DNA of 64,000 nucleotides from a virus. Under the pieces are notes generated by a model. That model had not been told where the DNA came from, ran no database searches, and saw only the letters and a program-made list of their open reading frames with translations. Both the position numbers and the translations under genes were made by a program. The stretch spans positions 1-64,000 of the IMG/VR virus record IMGVR_UViG_3300002835_000047, one strand, 5' to 3'. Shown one piece after another: positions 42,382 through 53,900 of the stretch. Within the stretch, counting starts at the first letter, position 1. Each line of letters opens with the position of its first letter.

Positions 42382-44697
42382 ATGGCAAAAGTAAAAATTT
42401 TAAATTTACCTGAGGGGATTACAATTAAAAATGGTAAAGTTCTGAAAATGCGTGATGGCGGTAATATAACCGGCGATCAATCTAATTATGGTTTAGTTAC
42501 ATACCCTAAATTTCCAGGAAGTATTAATAATGAAGCGTTTAATATCAGGCATAGCTTAAACGCAGTACCTAGAAATCAAGCAAATTTGGAAGCTGAAGGT
42601 GGTGAAACTGTTCTGACAGATTTGGATAATGACGGCTTGTTTGGTCTTTATGATATTAAAGGACCAAGACATTCATCTGGTGGTGTTCCTTTAAATCTTC
42701 CAGAACAATCATTTATATTTTCAGATACCCAAAGTATGAAACTAGGCGGTAGTGATTTAAAACAATTTGATATCAATAGTAGAAAAAAGATTACACCAGC
42801 TCAGGTTTCCAAACGTTATGATCTAAATAAATACTATGGAAAAATTAAAGATGAGTTTGCAGATGAAATACAAGTTAGAAGTGCCGAACTAATGATGGAT
42901 AAAAATAAAAAAACTTTATCTAAATTGGCTTTTGTTCAAGAGGCAAAAAAGAATTTTTCAGATGGTGTTCCTGTTATTTCTCATCCATACCTTATATCAC
43001 AAGGTATTGATCCAATTGAATTTACAGCAAGAGTAGAGGAAATATCTAATGCTAAAGCTTTAGGTAAAGCTGTTAGTGGTATGTCTGAACAGCAGTTGGT
43101 TAATCTAATGATGTTGCAAAACATGATTGCTGAGTCTAATAATCAAAGTACTTTTCAGGAACCGGCTCAAGTTGGCTTTGATGAAAGTTTTGTTCAACAG
43201 CCAATGGCAAGATATGGATTTGAATTTACTCCTGGTTTAGATTTATATCAAAAGAAAGGTGAAGTTAAAAATAAAGCATTTGATCAAAATGCATTAGACT
43301 ATCTTAAAAGTTTAGGTATAAATTTTGATCTTGCAGGCACAAACTTAGAATTTGAAAATATACAGTCTGAATCTAAAAATAAAAAAGGTAGGTTTGGTTC
43401 TGCTTCTGAAAATGAGGAAAAATTTAAAAGTGCTTGGGCAGGTATTTATCCTGATCTAGATGCACTTATTAAATCTTTAGATACTTACACACCTGGTAAG
43501 AATGAATCATATAAAAACCCTGAAGTTGTGAAATTTCAAAAATGGTTTGATGAAGTTTATGTTCCTAAGGAGGTTGATAGAATTAACACGTCTGTAAAAA
43601 ATTCTGGGAGACCTGAGCTTACTGATGAAGAAAAAAATAAACTTAGAACTGATTTGTCATCTAGAATAGGATTCAATCCTAATGCAAAAGGTAAAGATTA
43701 TGATGGTAAGTTTGGAACGTTTAGTTCTGCAGTTAGACCTTTTAATTATAAAATAGAGCCTTTAACTCAAAGAGAAGCAGTTACTCAATCTACAAATACT
43801 CCTCAAAAGGTAAAAACAATTACACCTGCAAATCCAGCTTTGCCTGGAAATAGGCCAAGTCCTCAATGGTGGTTGCAAGATTTACTTCAGATGAATAGTA
43901 TTGCCGGAAGAAACAGAGATATGTTTTTCCCGTTTCAACCTAATGTCCCAGATGTTGATTTGGGATATGTTTTAGAAGATCCTACAAGAGCCATTGCTGC
44001 TATCAATGAGAATGTTGGTCAGATTGGTGAGGCTTATGGCGCTTTTGCTGGTCCTCAATCTTTATCAGCAAGAATGTCCCAAACTCAAGGTAAAGCTGCT
44101 GAATTAATTGCAAATGAGATTGGTAGAGTTAACCAAAGAAACACGTCTGTTATTAATCAAGGTTTGGCTAGAAAAGCCCAATTTGATTTGTATGCTGGTA
44201 GAGAAAGAAGAGATAGACTTACAAAGGAGTATGATGATACACAGACTGTATTACAAAAATACATGGATGAAAAGAACTTTGACCGAGAACAGTATAATAT
44301 GGCTTTGTCAAATGCTATTACTAACAGAGCTAATACATACAACTTAAATTCCCTTCAAGATTATTTTCAAATTGATCCTACTAGCGGAGGTGTTATTGGT
44401 CAATTTAGTTCTAAAGCTTTTGAACCGGTTCCGCCTTCAGACATGAGTGATCAAATGATTCAGTCTTACGTGAATCTTGCTAAAGATTTAAAAGCTGGAG
44501 GTATTGAACCAACAGCAGATTTAGTAAATAGTATAATGGGTATTAAACAACAGACATTACCACAAGAAACTTATGCTCAAAGAGCATTTAGGAGTATGCC
44601 TCAAGGTTATGGTTTTGACTACAGACAATCTCAAACTTACCCAAGTCCGTATGCAACTCCGTTTAATCCAGGTTCAACTTTACCTGAAGGATACTAA
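42382..44697 (+). CDS. Virion cargo/structural protein (771 aa)
   Basis: A 771-aa protein two bases after the lysozyme-like gene. Its MRDGG (23-27) lies at the same residue numbers as YQEGG in the previous protein. A conserved module follows (about 60-120: GGETVLTDLDNDGLFGLYD, then HSSGGVPLNLPEQSFIFSD), known to me from large virion proteins of Bacteroidetes phages. A long helical half follows, with Gln/Asn-rich regions and coiled-coil stretches (about 560-660). The end is Pro/Gly-rich and disordered. Role inside the virion or tail is inferred from context. Confidence 0.7.
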   Translation: MAKVKILNLPEGITIKNGKVLKMRDGGNITGDQSNYGLVTYPKFPGSINNEAFNIRHSLNAVPRNQANLEAEGGETVLTDLDNDGLFGLYDIKGPRHSSGGVPLNLPEQSFIFSDTQSMKLGGSDLKQFDINSRKKITPAQVSKRYDLNKYYGKIKDEFADEIQVRSAELMMDKNKKTLSKLAFVQEAKKNFSDGVPVISHPYLISQGIDPIEFTARVEEISNAKALGKAVSGMSEQQLVNLMMLQNMIAESNNQSTFQEPAQVGFDESFVQQPMARYGFEFTPGLDLYQKKGEVKNKAFDQNALDYLKSLGINFDLAGTNLEFENIQSESKNKKGRFGSASENEEKFKSAWAGIYPDLDALIKSLDTYTPGKNESYKNPEVVKFQKWFDEVYVPKEVDRINTSVKNSGRPELTDEEKNKLRTDLSSRIGFNPNAKGKDYDGKFGTFSSAVRPFNYKIEPLTQREAVTQSTNTPQKVKTITPANPALPGNRPSPQWWLQDLLQMNSIAGRNRDMFFPFQPNVPDVDLGYVLEDPTRAIAAINENVGQIGEAYGAFAGPQSLSARMSQTQGKAAELIANEIGRVNQRNTSVINQGLARKAQFDLYAGRERRDRLTKEYDDTQTVLQKYMDEKNFDREQYNMALSNAITNRANTYNLNSLQDYFQIDPTSGGVIGQFSSKAFEPVPPSDMSDQMIQSYVNLAKDLKAGGIEPTADLVNSIMGIKQQTLPQETYAQRAFRSMPQGYGFDYRQSQTYPSPYATPFNPGSTLPEGY

Positions 44698-44706
44698 ATG
44701 TAATTG

Positions 44707-44725
44707 ATAAACTTAAAAAGTTTAT
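44707..44725 (+). terminator. AT-rich hairpin ATAAACTT-AAA-AAGTTTAT
   Basis: A perfect 8-bp AT-rich stem with a 3-base loop, followed by a T-rich stretch. Weak as a terminator; may mark a partial stop between two cargo genes. The 72-base gap also has TTTTTGTAAT before ATG 44770. Confidence 0.5.
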
Positions 44726-44769
44726 TGATTTAATTTTTAAAACTAAAAAAATTTTTGTAATTTAGAGAT

Positions 44770-47700
44770 ATGGCAACTTATACACAGGGAAACCAACCTT
44801 ATTTACCCAATTGGCAGCCTTTTACACCGGACTATAAATTTTTGTCTGATGTTTTAGATACAAAAACTAACAGGTATAATACAAATTATAAAGAGTTAAA
44901 TGATTTGTATGGTAAGGTTGTTTATTCAGAATTGAGTCGTCAAGACACTAATGAAATGAGAGATCAATTTACAAACACTTTAGGTAAACAACTAGAGCTA
45001 GTTTCAGGTATGGATCTCTCTGTTGCTCAGAACGTTGACTATGCTAAAAAGTTGTTTAAGCCTTTCTATGATGAAAAGATTATTGTAAAAGATATGCTCT
45101 ATACAAAAAAGTATAGAGATGATATGCAATATGCAAATCAGCTTCAACAATCACCAGATCAGCAAATGAGAGAACTATACTGGACAACCGGTGTAGAAGC
45201 TTTGAATTATCAAATGCAAGATTTTAAAAATGCTTCTGCAGACGAAGCTTTGGGAATGTCACTTCCTCAGTATGTTGCAGATGCCGATCTAGAACAAAAA
45301 GCATTAGATTATTTAAAAAAGCAAGGTTTTGATGTGACAATGGATAGTATATCTCCGGATGGTGCTTTTATTGTAAAAGATAGAAATGGTAATTTAATTA
45401 CGGAACAAGCATATAGGATGGCTAGTAGAGCGCTTTTAGATGATCCCATTGTACAACAAGCTTATTATACAGATGCCTATGTAAAGTCAAGAAAGTTTGC
45501 AGACTCAGGTATTCAGACCGGTAATTTTAAATCAGTGAGTGAAGGTCAAAATGCTTGGGCTAGTGAAGTCATTAATGTTTATGAAAAAAATCTAGCCATT
45601 AGATCATTAAATGAAAAAGCAGATTTGAGTAAACTTCAGGATATAAATGTCAATTGGGAAAATTACATTAAAAATTATGGTATTATTCCTGGTTCAACCG
45701 AAGAGCAAGAATTAAATGTTGTACAAGATGAATTAACGTCAAAGTTAATGGCTTACCAGCAAACGCAAAGTATTTTGCAAAATGCTGGTACTATGGATAC
45801 TAAAACTACAAAAGGACTTTTAAATAAAGCTTATAGTTTGATAATGGGTTATAATATGCAGGATGATCTTTCCGCAGGTGTTGTAGCTTTTTCAAATATT
45901 AACAAAAGTAGAGAACTTAAAGTAAACGACTATTATAAGCAAAAGCTTGATCACCAACATGATTTTGCAAAAATTCAACAGCAGCATACAAATGCTATGA
46001 CGGAAGAAGCGCAAAAGCAGAGGAATAGAATTGATTTAGAAAAATTAAAAGGTACAATTGGTGGATCTGACTTTATAAATAGTATATTAGGTGGAGGCAT
46101 GGATGCTTCAGGTGCTGTATATAATGAAATGGGTACTGAATCTTCTGCTATAGATACTGAAACAGGTTTGGCAATTGACCCTAAAAAATATGATTATGTT
46201 AATGGTCAACAAAATAAGATCCTTAATTATCATCAGGATGCACTTAATGAAAACATCCAATTTGGATTAGAAGCTTTAGAAAAGTTTTATCCATCAAAAA
46301 ATGGTAATAATCAATATTCACTTAACTTTGAAAATACAGGAATTACTACTACCAAAGTGGGATCTTTACCAGAATTAAGGCAGTATCTACAAGATCCTCG
46401 CAATAAAACTATTGCTGAAGGATTTATATATAAAATGCATGCTTTAATGAAAGATCCGGATTTGGCAGTTAAGACAAATCCAAATTTTGTTAAAGAAAAC
46501 AGTGGCGCTAATTATCAAGAATTACAAACTAGATTTGATGTCTCTATGGGTCGTTTGACTGCTGTAGATAATATACAAACCCAATTTATGGGTACAGTAA
46601 GTGATAATTTTGATAAAGCAATTCAAACAGATTTAACATCTGAAACTAAATCTGTGCGTGAAGATATAGCTGCCGGTGCACTTAAAATTATTCAGCCGTC
46701 TCAAAATGGAACATCCAGAATAATCTCAGAGCAAGAATTTATTGCTGACTTTATTCAGAAGGCAAAATCTAAAGGTCCACAAAATAATAAATATTATTAT
46801 TACGCTTCACCTGCAGCTTATACTAGAGCTTCTATAGGAACACTTCCTCCAGGGGGAGTAAGTGCGCAGGACTTAGCTATGAGTTCTAGTAGAAGACCTA
46901 AGACGGATGGTTTTATATTTAATGAAAATTTAGCTGTGGCAAATGCAGTTAAGTCTTACAAAAGACAAAAGGATATTATGAATGCTACCCTTAGTGGTGT
47001 ACTTAATACCGAAGCTGAAAAAGGTGGCAAAGGAAGGATCTTTCAAAGTTTTGACGCTGGCTCATTTATGAGAGGTGTACCAAAAGATCAAATGACTGCT
47101 GCTGATGCTCTTAAAAATCCGTCCTATCCTTCGTTCTTTGATCCAACAACAATTGGTAAAGATCCATTGTCTCAAAGGAATTTTGCTTTTTTGGTTGGAC
47201 AGGTTAAGAAAACACCGTCTCAAGATTTAACGTTCTATGCTGGTGATATTGGTAAAGATGATGTTAGAACTGAATCAAGTAACGCTAAGGCTAAGCAAGT
47301 ATTTGATCAATGGTTGTTAAGTGTTTCTTCTTTTTCAAATGCTAAAGCAAGTAAGACAAATATACCAAAAGCTAATATTACATATAATCCTGTATATGGT
47401 GCAAATGATGCGGATAATTTGGGAAAAACTAAAGCGGCATATGTGATAACTTTTGATACAGATTGGTTACAGTCTTTGCAAGGAAGCACTAATAAACCTG
47501 GTTTAATTGGCGCAATTGAACTTGAATCATTTAAAACAATAACTATATCTTTTCCTCAGGATAAAGACGTTAGTGACAGAAGTTTTAAAGATTTTAATTT
47601 TTCTAATGTGATTTATGATGTAGAGTATTCACCTGAAAAGCAATATGTAAAAAATATTGATTCCGGAGGTAGAGTAAGAGTTTATAAAAACGCAAAAGAT

Positions 47701-47913
47701 GAATTGATTTTGGAGACTCAACCCACCATATATAATATTAAAACGGGGAATATGGAGCCATTGCAAGTTCAAACATTTCCTATAGGGCAAATTGCAAGTG
47801 GAAGTCCTATTGAACAAATTGATTTTATAGTGCAACAAAAAATCAATCAGCTTAATATTATAGCTCAAAATAATAACAAAAATCAGTTGGCAAATAAAAA
47901 ATCAAAACAATAA
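44770..47913 (+). CDS. Virion cargo protein (1047 aa)
   Basis: A 1047-aa protein. Its opening MATYTQGNQPYLPNWQPFTP and the following helical region (about 25-110) look like the proteins that precede the polymerase in crAss-like genomes and are packed in the capsid or tail. It is mostly helical up to about residue 420 (heptad-like Gln/Lys/Glu), then mixed with beta-rich C-terminal part, and ends Lys/Asn/Gln-rich. No enzyme motif is visible and, unlike its two upstream neighbours, it has no clear xQxGG motif near its N-terminus. It precedes the giant gene by 11 bases. Confidence 0.7.
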   Translation: MATYTQGNQPYLPNWQPFTPDYKFLSDVLDTKTNRYNTNYKELNDLYGKVVYSELSRQDTNEMRDQFTNTLGKQLELVSGMDLSVAQNVDYAKKLFKPFYDEKIIVKDMLYTKKYRDDMQYANQLQQSPDQQMRELYWTTGVEALNYQMQDFKNASADEALGMSLPQYVADADLEQKALDYLKKQGFDVTMDSISPDGAFIVKDRNGNLITEQAYRMASRALLDDPIVQQAYYTDAYVKSRKFADSGIQTGNFKSVSEGQNAWASEVINVYEKNLAIRSLNEKADLSKLQDINVNWENYIKNYGIIPGSTEEQELNVVQDELTSKLMAYQQTQSILQNAGTMDTKTTKGLLNKAYSLIMGYNMQDDLSAGVVAFSNINKSRELKVNDYYKQKLDHQHDFAKIQQQHTNAMTEEAQKQRNRIDLEKLKGTIGGSDFINSILGGGMDASGAVYNEMGTESSAIDTETGLAIDPKKYDYVNGQQNKILNYHQDALNENIQFGLEALEKFYPSKNGNNQYSLNFENTGITTTKVGSLPELRQYLQDPRNKTIAEGFIYKMHALMKDPDLAVKTNPNFVKENSGANYQELQTRFDVSMGRLTAVDNIQTQFMGTVSDNFDKAIQTDLTSETKSVREDIAAGALKIIQPSQNGTSRIISEQEFIADFIQKAKSKGPQNNKYYYYASPAAYTRASIGTLPPGGVSAQDLAMSSSRRPKTDGFIFNENLAVANAVKSYKRQKDIMNATLSGVLNTEAEKGGKGRIFQSFDAGSFMRGVPKDQMTAADALKNPSYPSFFDPTTIGKDPLSQRNFAFLVGQVKKTPSQDLTFYAGDIGKDDVRTESSNAKAKQVFDQWLLSVSSFSNAKASKTNIPKANITYNPVYGANDADNLGKTKAAYVITFDTDWLQSLQGSTNKPGLIGAIELESFKTITISFPQDKDVSDRSFKDFNFSNVIYDVEYSPEKQYVKNIDSGGRVRVYKNAKDELILETQPTIYNIKTGNMEPLQVQTFPIGQIASGSPIEQIDFIVQQKINQLNIIAQNNNKNQLANKKSKQ

Positions 47914-47924
47914 CTTATTTAAGT

Positions 47925-50900
47925 ATGCTAAATGCTAATACAAACGAAAGACTAATGTCGGAAGGTGGTTTGCCACAAACAAATCCTCAAATTCCAGATA
48001 GTAGTAAATTTGAGTTTCAATCTGTATATGATTTTTTTTCACCACCAGATACTCCGGAATTTAATCAAATTATGGATCCTGAGTATGAAAATATGCTTAG
48101 GCAACATGCACAACAAATTAATTCCTATGCTCCTGCTGCTATTGGTAATTTAAATACACCAACACCAACATTATCTTCAGAAACGTATAACCCCACAAAG
48201 CAAAGAACCGGATACAATTTATCTACTCCGGATGGTATACATGCGTTACTAAATGATTTTTCAGGAGTAATTAAGAGTGACAAACCGGTTATAGCAAATC
48301 CAATTGCAGCTGGTATTAGAGAAAGTAATTTTGATAGATACTATAAACATCCTAAATTTTCAAAGTTAGGCTGGCATCCTTACGCTGACAATGAATCTTT
48401 TTACAATGCTAATTCTTCTTGGTGGGATGATTTTGGAAGAATGAGTACTCAGTTCGGTAATCTTGCTAGCACAGGGTTTGTTTCATCATATCGTTCTATT
48501 GGTGATTTGTTTGATTCAGATTCATATTTTTCAGGTACTGATATGGAATCAGCATCAGAATTTTCTGATGCAATGCGAATTGGGAATAGTACACGAGGTG
48601 GTGTTGCTGGTTTTGCCAATAATTTAGCACTTCAGTTTGGATATACCGCTGGTATAATTGGGTCTATTGCGGTTGAAGAACTTGCCCTTAGTGCTGGGGC
48701 AGCACTTCAAGGATATATGAATCCTTTAGCAGATGCTGCTCTTGCAGGTAGAACTGCGTTGAATATGGGTAGATTAGGTAGAAGTATAGCACAATCTTTT
48801 GATGTTACAAGGTTTGCCGGTGCTACAAGAAATATGTATAATACATTAAGGTCTGTAGACGCGGCAAAAGATTTCTATTCTTTTGCTAAAACTGGTGGTA
48901 GAATTGCAGGTCAAATTTTTGCACCAGAAACTTACAGGGCAATAAAGACCTTAAACAGTACTGCAAATGGAGCGCAAAATCTTACAAACATGGCCAAAGT
49001 TTCAAAAACTTTTGGTGGTTTTTATAGGGATTTGAGATCTTTGAACTTAGCGCTTTCTGAATCAAAGATGGAAGGTGGTATGGTTTATGCTCAGCAGTTG
49101 GCAAATAATTATGATTATTATTCTGAAAAAAACAACGGTACCCCAGTCACTGAAGAGCAAATGGGTTTGATCACAGAAAATGCATCTAGAGCTGCATACT
49201 GGACTACACTTCAAAATGCGCCAACAATATTCTTTTCAAATCAATTGCTTTTAGGAAACGCTTTTGGAGCATACAATAAATCATTAAGTAGAATACTAAA
49301 TGATAATGTTAGTGGTTTGGCCGGTAGAGTCATAAGAGCAAAGGGTATCACTGAAGCTGGTAAAGCTGTGACTCGTCCATTTATAGATGCAGGTACAGGT
49401 TTAAAGGGTCTTTATAATACAGTTAAAGCTGCTGGAGTAAGGGGTAGTGTACAAATGGGTGCGCATGCTTCACTTAGATATTTTGCTGCTAATTTATCTG
49501 AAGGTATCCAAGAATTAACCCAAGAGGCAATTGCTCATGGTACAAAAGATTACCATCTTGAAATACTTAAAGATCCTGCATCTGGTGGAAAAGATTTATT
49601 GTCTGCAACAATTGCTTCAGCGGTTGGTTCTCAATTTAATTCCCAGGGATTTGAAACTTTCATGTCCGGATTTTTAATGGGTGGTCTTGCACAAGGACCA
49701 CAAAAATTACTTTTTCAAGGATTACCTAGTTTGTATCAACGTACTTTTGAAAAAGAAAAGTTTGAGGAATACAAAAAAAATAAAGAAACTTATATTAATA
49801 ACTTAGTTAATTCTTTAAATGATGCTTACGAGATCACAGCAAATGATCCAATGAGCTCAATTTTTGATACAAACAAAGTCAATCTTGTTTCTCAAAAACA
49901 AGCAAGTGATAATATACTGCAATCAATATTTGATGATTCAGAATTTGATTTTGTAGATGCTAAAGATTTTTCAAAATTTCAGTCTATTTACACAGTTCTT
50001 TCTAGTGGTAAAGCATCTGACTTTAAAGCTCAGTTCAGAGATTATTTAAAGATGACCAATGAGGAATTGGCTCAAATTTTTCCGGCTAGCAAAAAAGATA
50101 TAAAATCAGGAAAGCTTGCATCTAGAATGCAAGATATGATCAATAAAATTGATCAGCTTGAAGATTCATTTAATGAAAATAAAAATAAATTTCAGAATCC
50201 GTTTAATTCATCTATTTACAGAAAAGGTACTAGAGAGTATAATGAGGAAAGAATAAAAGAAATGTCTTTTGAGCATGCTAGATATCTTTACATGTTTACT
50301 GAAGATGGTTTTAAAAGAGCTTTGGAAAGATCTAAACTACTTTATGATGACTTAGCATCTGATCCAATTGTTGGAAAAATGGCAGCTAGTGATATTACAG
50401 TTTTGTTAGATCAAAACTCACTGGCTAAAGAAATTAAAATGCTCCTCAGTGAAATTTCTGTTTTAGATCCAAAGGAGAACAAAGAAATTATTGAAGCAAA
50501 AACAAATAAACTTAAAGGTCTTGATGCCGTGTTTAATGTTTTATATGCTAAAGAAAACTTAAATGCTAAAGGTAATTTTGATAAACGTAAAATAAATAAG
50601 TTACGCAAAGCTTTTGAAACTTATGTTCAATTGCTAGCAAAATCAAATGGTACTTTTGCGGATCAAAATAAAATAAAAGAAGCGCTTAAAAAAATTATAG
50701 ACTATAAAGATCTTTCAGAAAGAGCAAATGCTTATAACAAATCTATTGAGTACATGAATAACCCAGATAGATTTGATGAAATCAGATTAAGGGCTTACGA
50801 ATTTTATAAAAGTATTTTTAGAAATAGAGCACAGGTTTTTAAAGAGTCACTTAAAAATTATATTTCTAAATCTGAAATAAACCAATTTTTGAATGAGCTT

Positions 50901-53900
50901 GATAAACTAAATGTAATCCCTGATCCGGAAGAAGTTAAAATCTTTATGCAAAATGGAGACATTAATGTTCTTCAAAATTTTTATTCTGAATCAGGATTGG
51001 TTGGAAAAAATACTGACCCAGATATTTACGATCAAATTCAAGGATTAATAAATATTTATAAAAGTTCAGTAGAACCTACAGTCACTGAAAAACCAGAAGA
51101 TGAAGCAACTGCAAAATCAAATGTTGAAGAAAATATAGATGCACTATTAGAAAGTGCTAAAATTGATGATGCTCCAGAAAAAGCTGAAACATCCGTATAT
51201 GGAACTGAACCAAACATAAATCCTTTCATTAAAAAATTACTAGAGGCTAAATATAGATTATATGTTGGCCGCCAAATTAGTTTGGGTAAGAGTCCTGTAT
51301 CTCAAATTAATTGGCTTAAAGGCAAAGAAGCAGAAAGTTATTTGAATGCATATAAAGCTTTAAAAAAGGTATGGTATAATGATCTTAAAAATTCAGGGCA
51401 ACAAAGCTTAATTGAAACTAATGGTAATTTTGATATAGGTTTTGAAGAATGGTTGAAGAGCAAACAGGATGATCCTATCATTGATAAAGTATTTGATATA
51501 GTTGACTTAACTATTCACGATTTTATTAAAATTCCAACTCCTAATTCAAGTTTTGTTTCTAATACTTCTGACAAAGTTGTTGATGATACATTTGATAACG
51601 TAGTGATTATTGAAAATAAAACTTTGATTGATGATCCTGATACAGGACTTTCTACACAAACTTCAATTTTTACAGTTAGAACTAAAGCGGGTCAATTAAT
51701 TGAAGATGCATATACAAAAGCAGCCGGTGTTTCATCTGGAGCAGCTTTTAGTAATATTAGTAAAGCGCGTGAGGCAGCTAAAAAACTAGATCCTTTATTG
51801 GTTGAAAATACACCTTTTAAATTTGGGGATAAAGAAGTATTTTATGGTTCTTCTGTATATGATAAAAATGGAGATGGTTATGTAGTAATTGGTACGGCTC
51901 CTGAAGTTCAAAGAGGCGGTAAATTATTTTTACTTCCTTTTGATAAAATAAAGAATGCTTCTACTAAGCAAGAGAGAAATAGGTTAGCTAAGAAAGTTAC
52001 TGAAGATGAGTTTACAAACGATTATGTTTTAGATGAATTTAATTTTTCCAGGCTTTCTGAAAATACTTCTAAACTTTTAGTTGACGAGGCAGTTGGTGTT
52101 TATAGTTTTAGAAATGCAAATGAAACTGAAGAGCAAGCAAATCTTAGATTGCAAACTATTTTAGAAAATTTAACGCCGGAGGAAAAAAAGTTTCTTTTAG
52201 TTATTAAAAGAAATCCCAAAGAAGGAGTTAGAGGTAAATATAAAATAGGAACGAAGGATGAAAATCCTTATATCAATAAAGTAGCTGAGCCATTTTCTGT
52301 AGGTCTTACTTTTGCAGATCCGAACACAAGATCAAGAATAAATAATATACTTTCACAAAATGGAATAGAATTAAGTTCAGATCCAAATGGTGTATTTGGT
52401 TTTGTAAGAACTGGGTCCGTTCAATTTGTAAATAAAAAGAATGAGGTTATAAATCCAGTAAATCTTCCTAAGGAAATTATTGATGACACGTTTAAAATTT
52501 ATGAGTCTCAGGAACCAAATGCTGTAACTAATATCAGAAATAATTTTGCAATTCAACAAGCTTTTGTTGATCAGATTGCTGATAAGATGGAAGGTGTAGA
52601 TAGTATAATTATTCCTGCCAATGAGTTACCAGAATTTAGTTTTAATATTGGTTCTTCAGTTTATGTAAAAAATAAATCTGAGCGGAGTATATACGATCTT
52701 AAATACAATACTGTAGATGGGGTCCGCGTATTAATGATTAATGATAAACTTAAAGATGGAACTATATTAAGTCGCATATTAACGGATATTGATGACATTG
52801 ATGAGAGCAATGCTTTTGTAAATAAACTTGAATCTGATTTAAAAGCCCAGCCTGGTTTATTTGAAGTTTTACAAAAAAGTCAGAGATATGTTCTTTTGAT
52901 TAAATCACCTAATGGTTTATTTACCGGTGCTCCTTTAAAAACTAATAGACTTTCTGATGATCAAATTTTTGAATTAGGTCGTGAACTTATTAAAGAAGGT
53001 ATTAGAACAATTAATGAAAACTTAGTTGGTGAAGGATCTGTAGAAACAAAGAAAATTAAAGACCCAAACTTTAATATTGAATTTAATAGAGCTTTTAATA
53101 AAAAGTTTTACATTACAACTAACATTGAAGGTTATACTGTTGAAATTAATGTTAATTCAGATGGTACATTTAGAGCGGAGCTGTACGATAAAAACGCAAA
53201 AAAAGTTATTGGTACTTCATATATAAATGAAGGCAGGCAAGGAACTCTTGATTATCAAGATGTTGAAAATCCAGATATTATTGAACGTCTTTTAGATAAC
53301 CTTCAGAAAAAGGGTATTGATAAAGCTACTCAGGATTACAAAGAAGATAAGAAGAAAGATCCATCTTTAGAAATTCCTGAATGGACTAAACTAGAAATTT
53401 CAAAATCTAATGTAAGAGATAGTTTTCAAGAAGATGCAACTGTTGATACAGTTATTAATAATACTGTAACAAATCTTGATGTTAATGTAAGAACTAATTA
53501 TAAGCTTAGACTAAATGCAGGTTCAAATACCATTCAAGAAGTTTTATTATTTGCCGCAACGCCGGCTGCTATTCAGCAAGAAAATAAAGTAGTTGTTGAG
53601 GAAACACCTGTAGCTCCTGTTTCTGAAATAGAAGCTAAGAAAGCTGATATAGAAAGAAGAAGAAAAATATCATTAACTAAAATAACAGCAGAACAAGCTA
53701 AAAATATATCAGGTATACAAGATCTTGAAGGTTATTATGAAATTAATGGTTTTTGGGAAGGAGTTTATATAACAGATAAATTTGAAGGAAGGTCCACTCC
53801 TTATAAATCTGCTATTACAGCAAATTCTGAGAAAGAACTTTTAGATAATATCAATGCTAAATATGATGCAGAACTAGTTGCTTTAGAAGGAGTTAAACCT

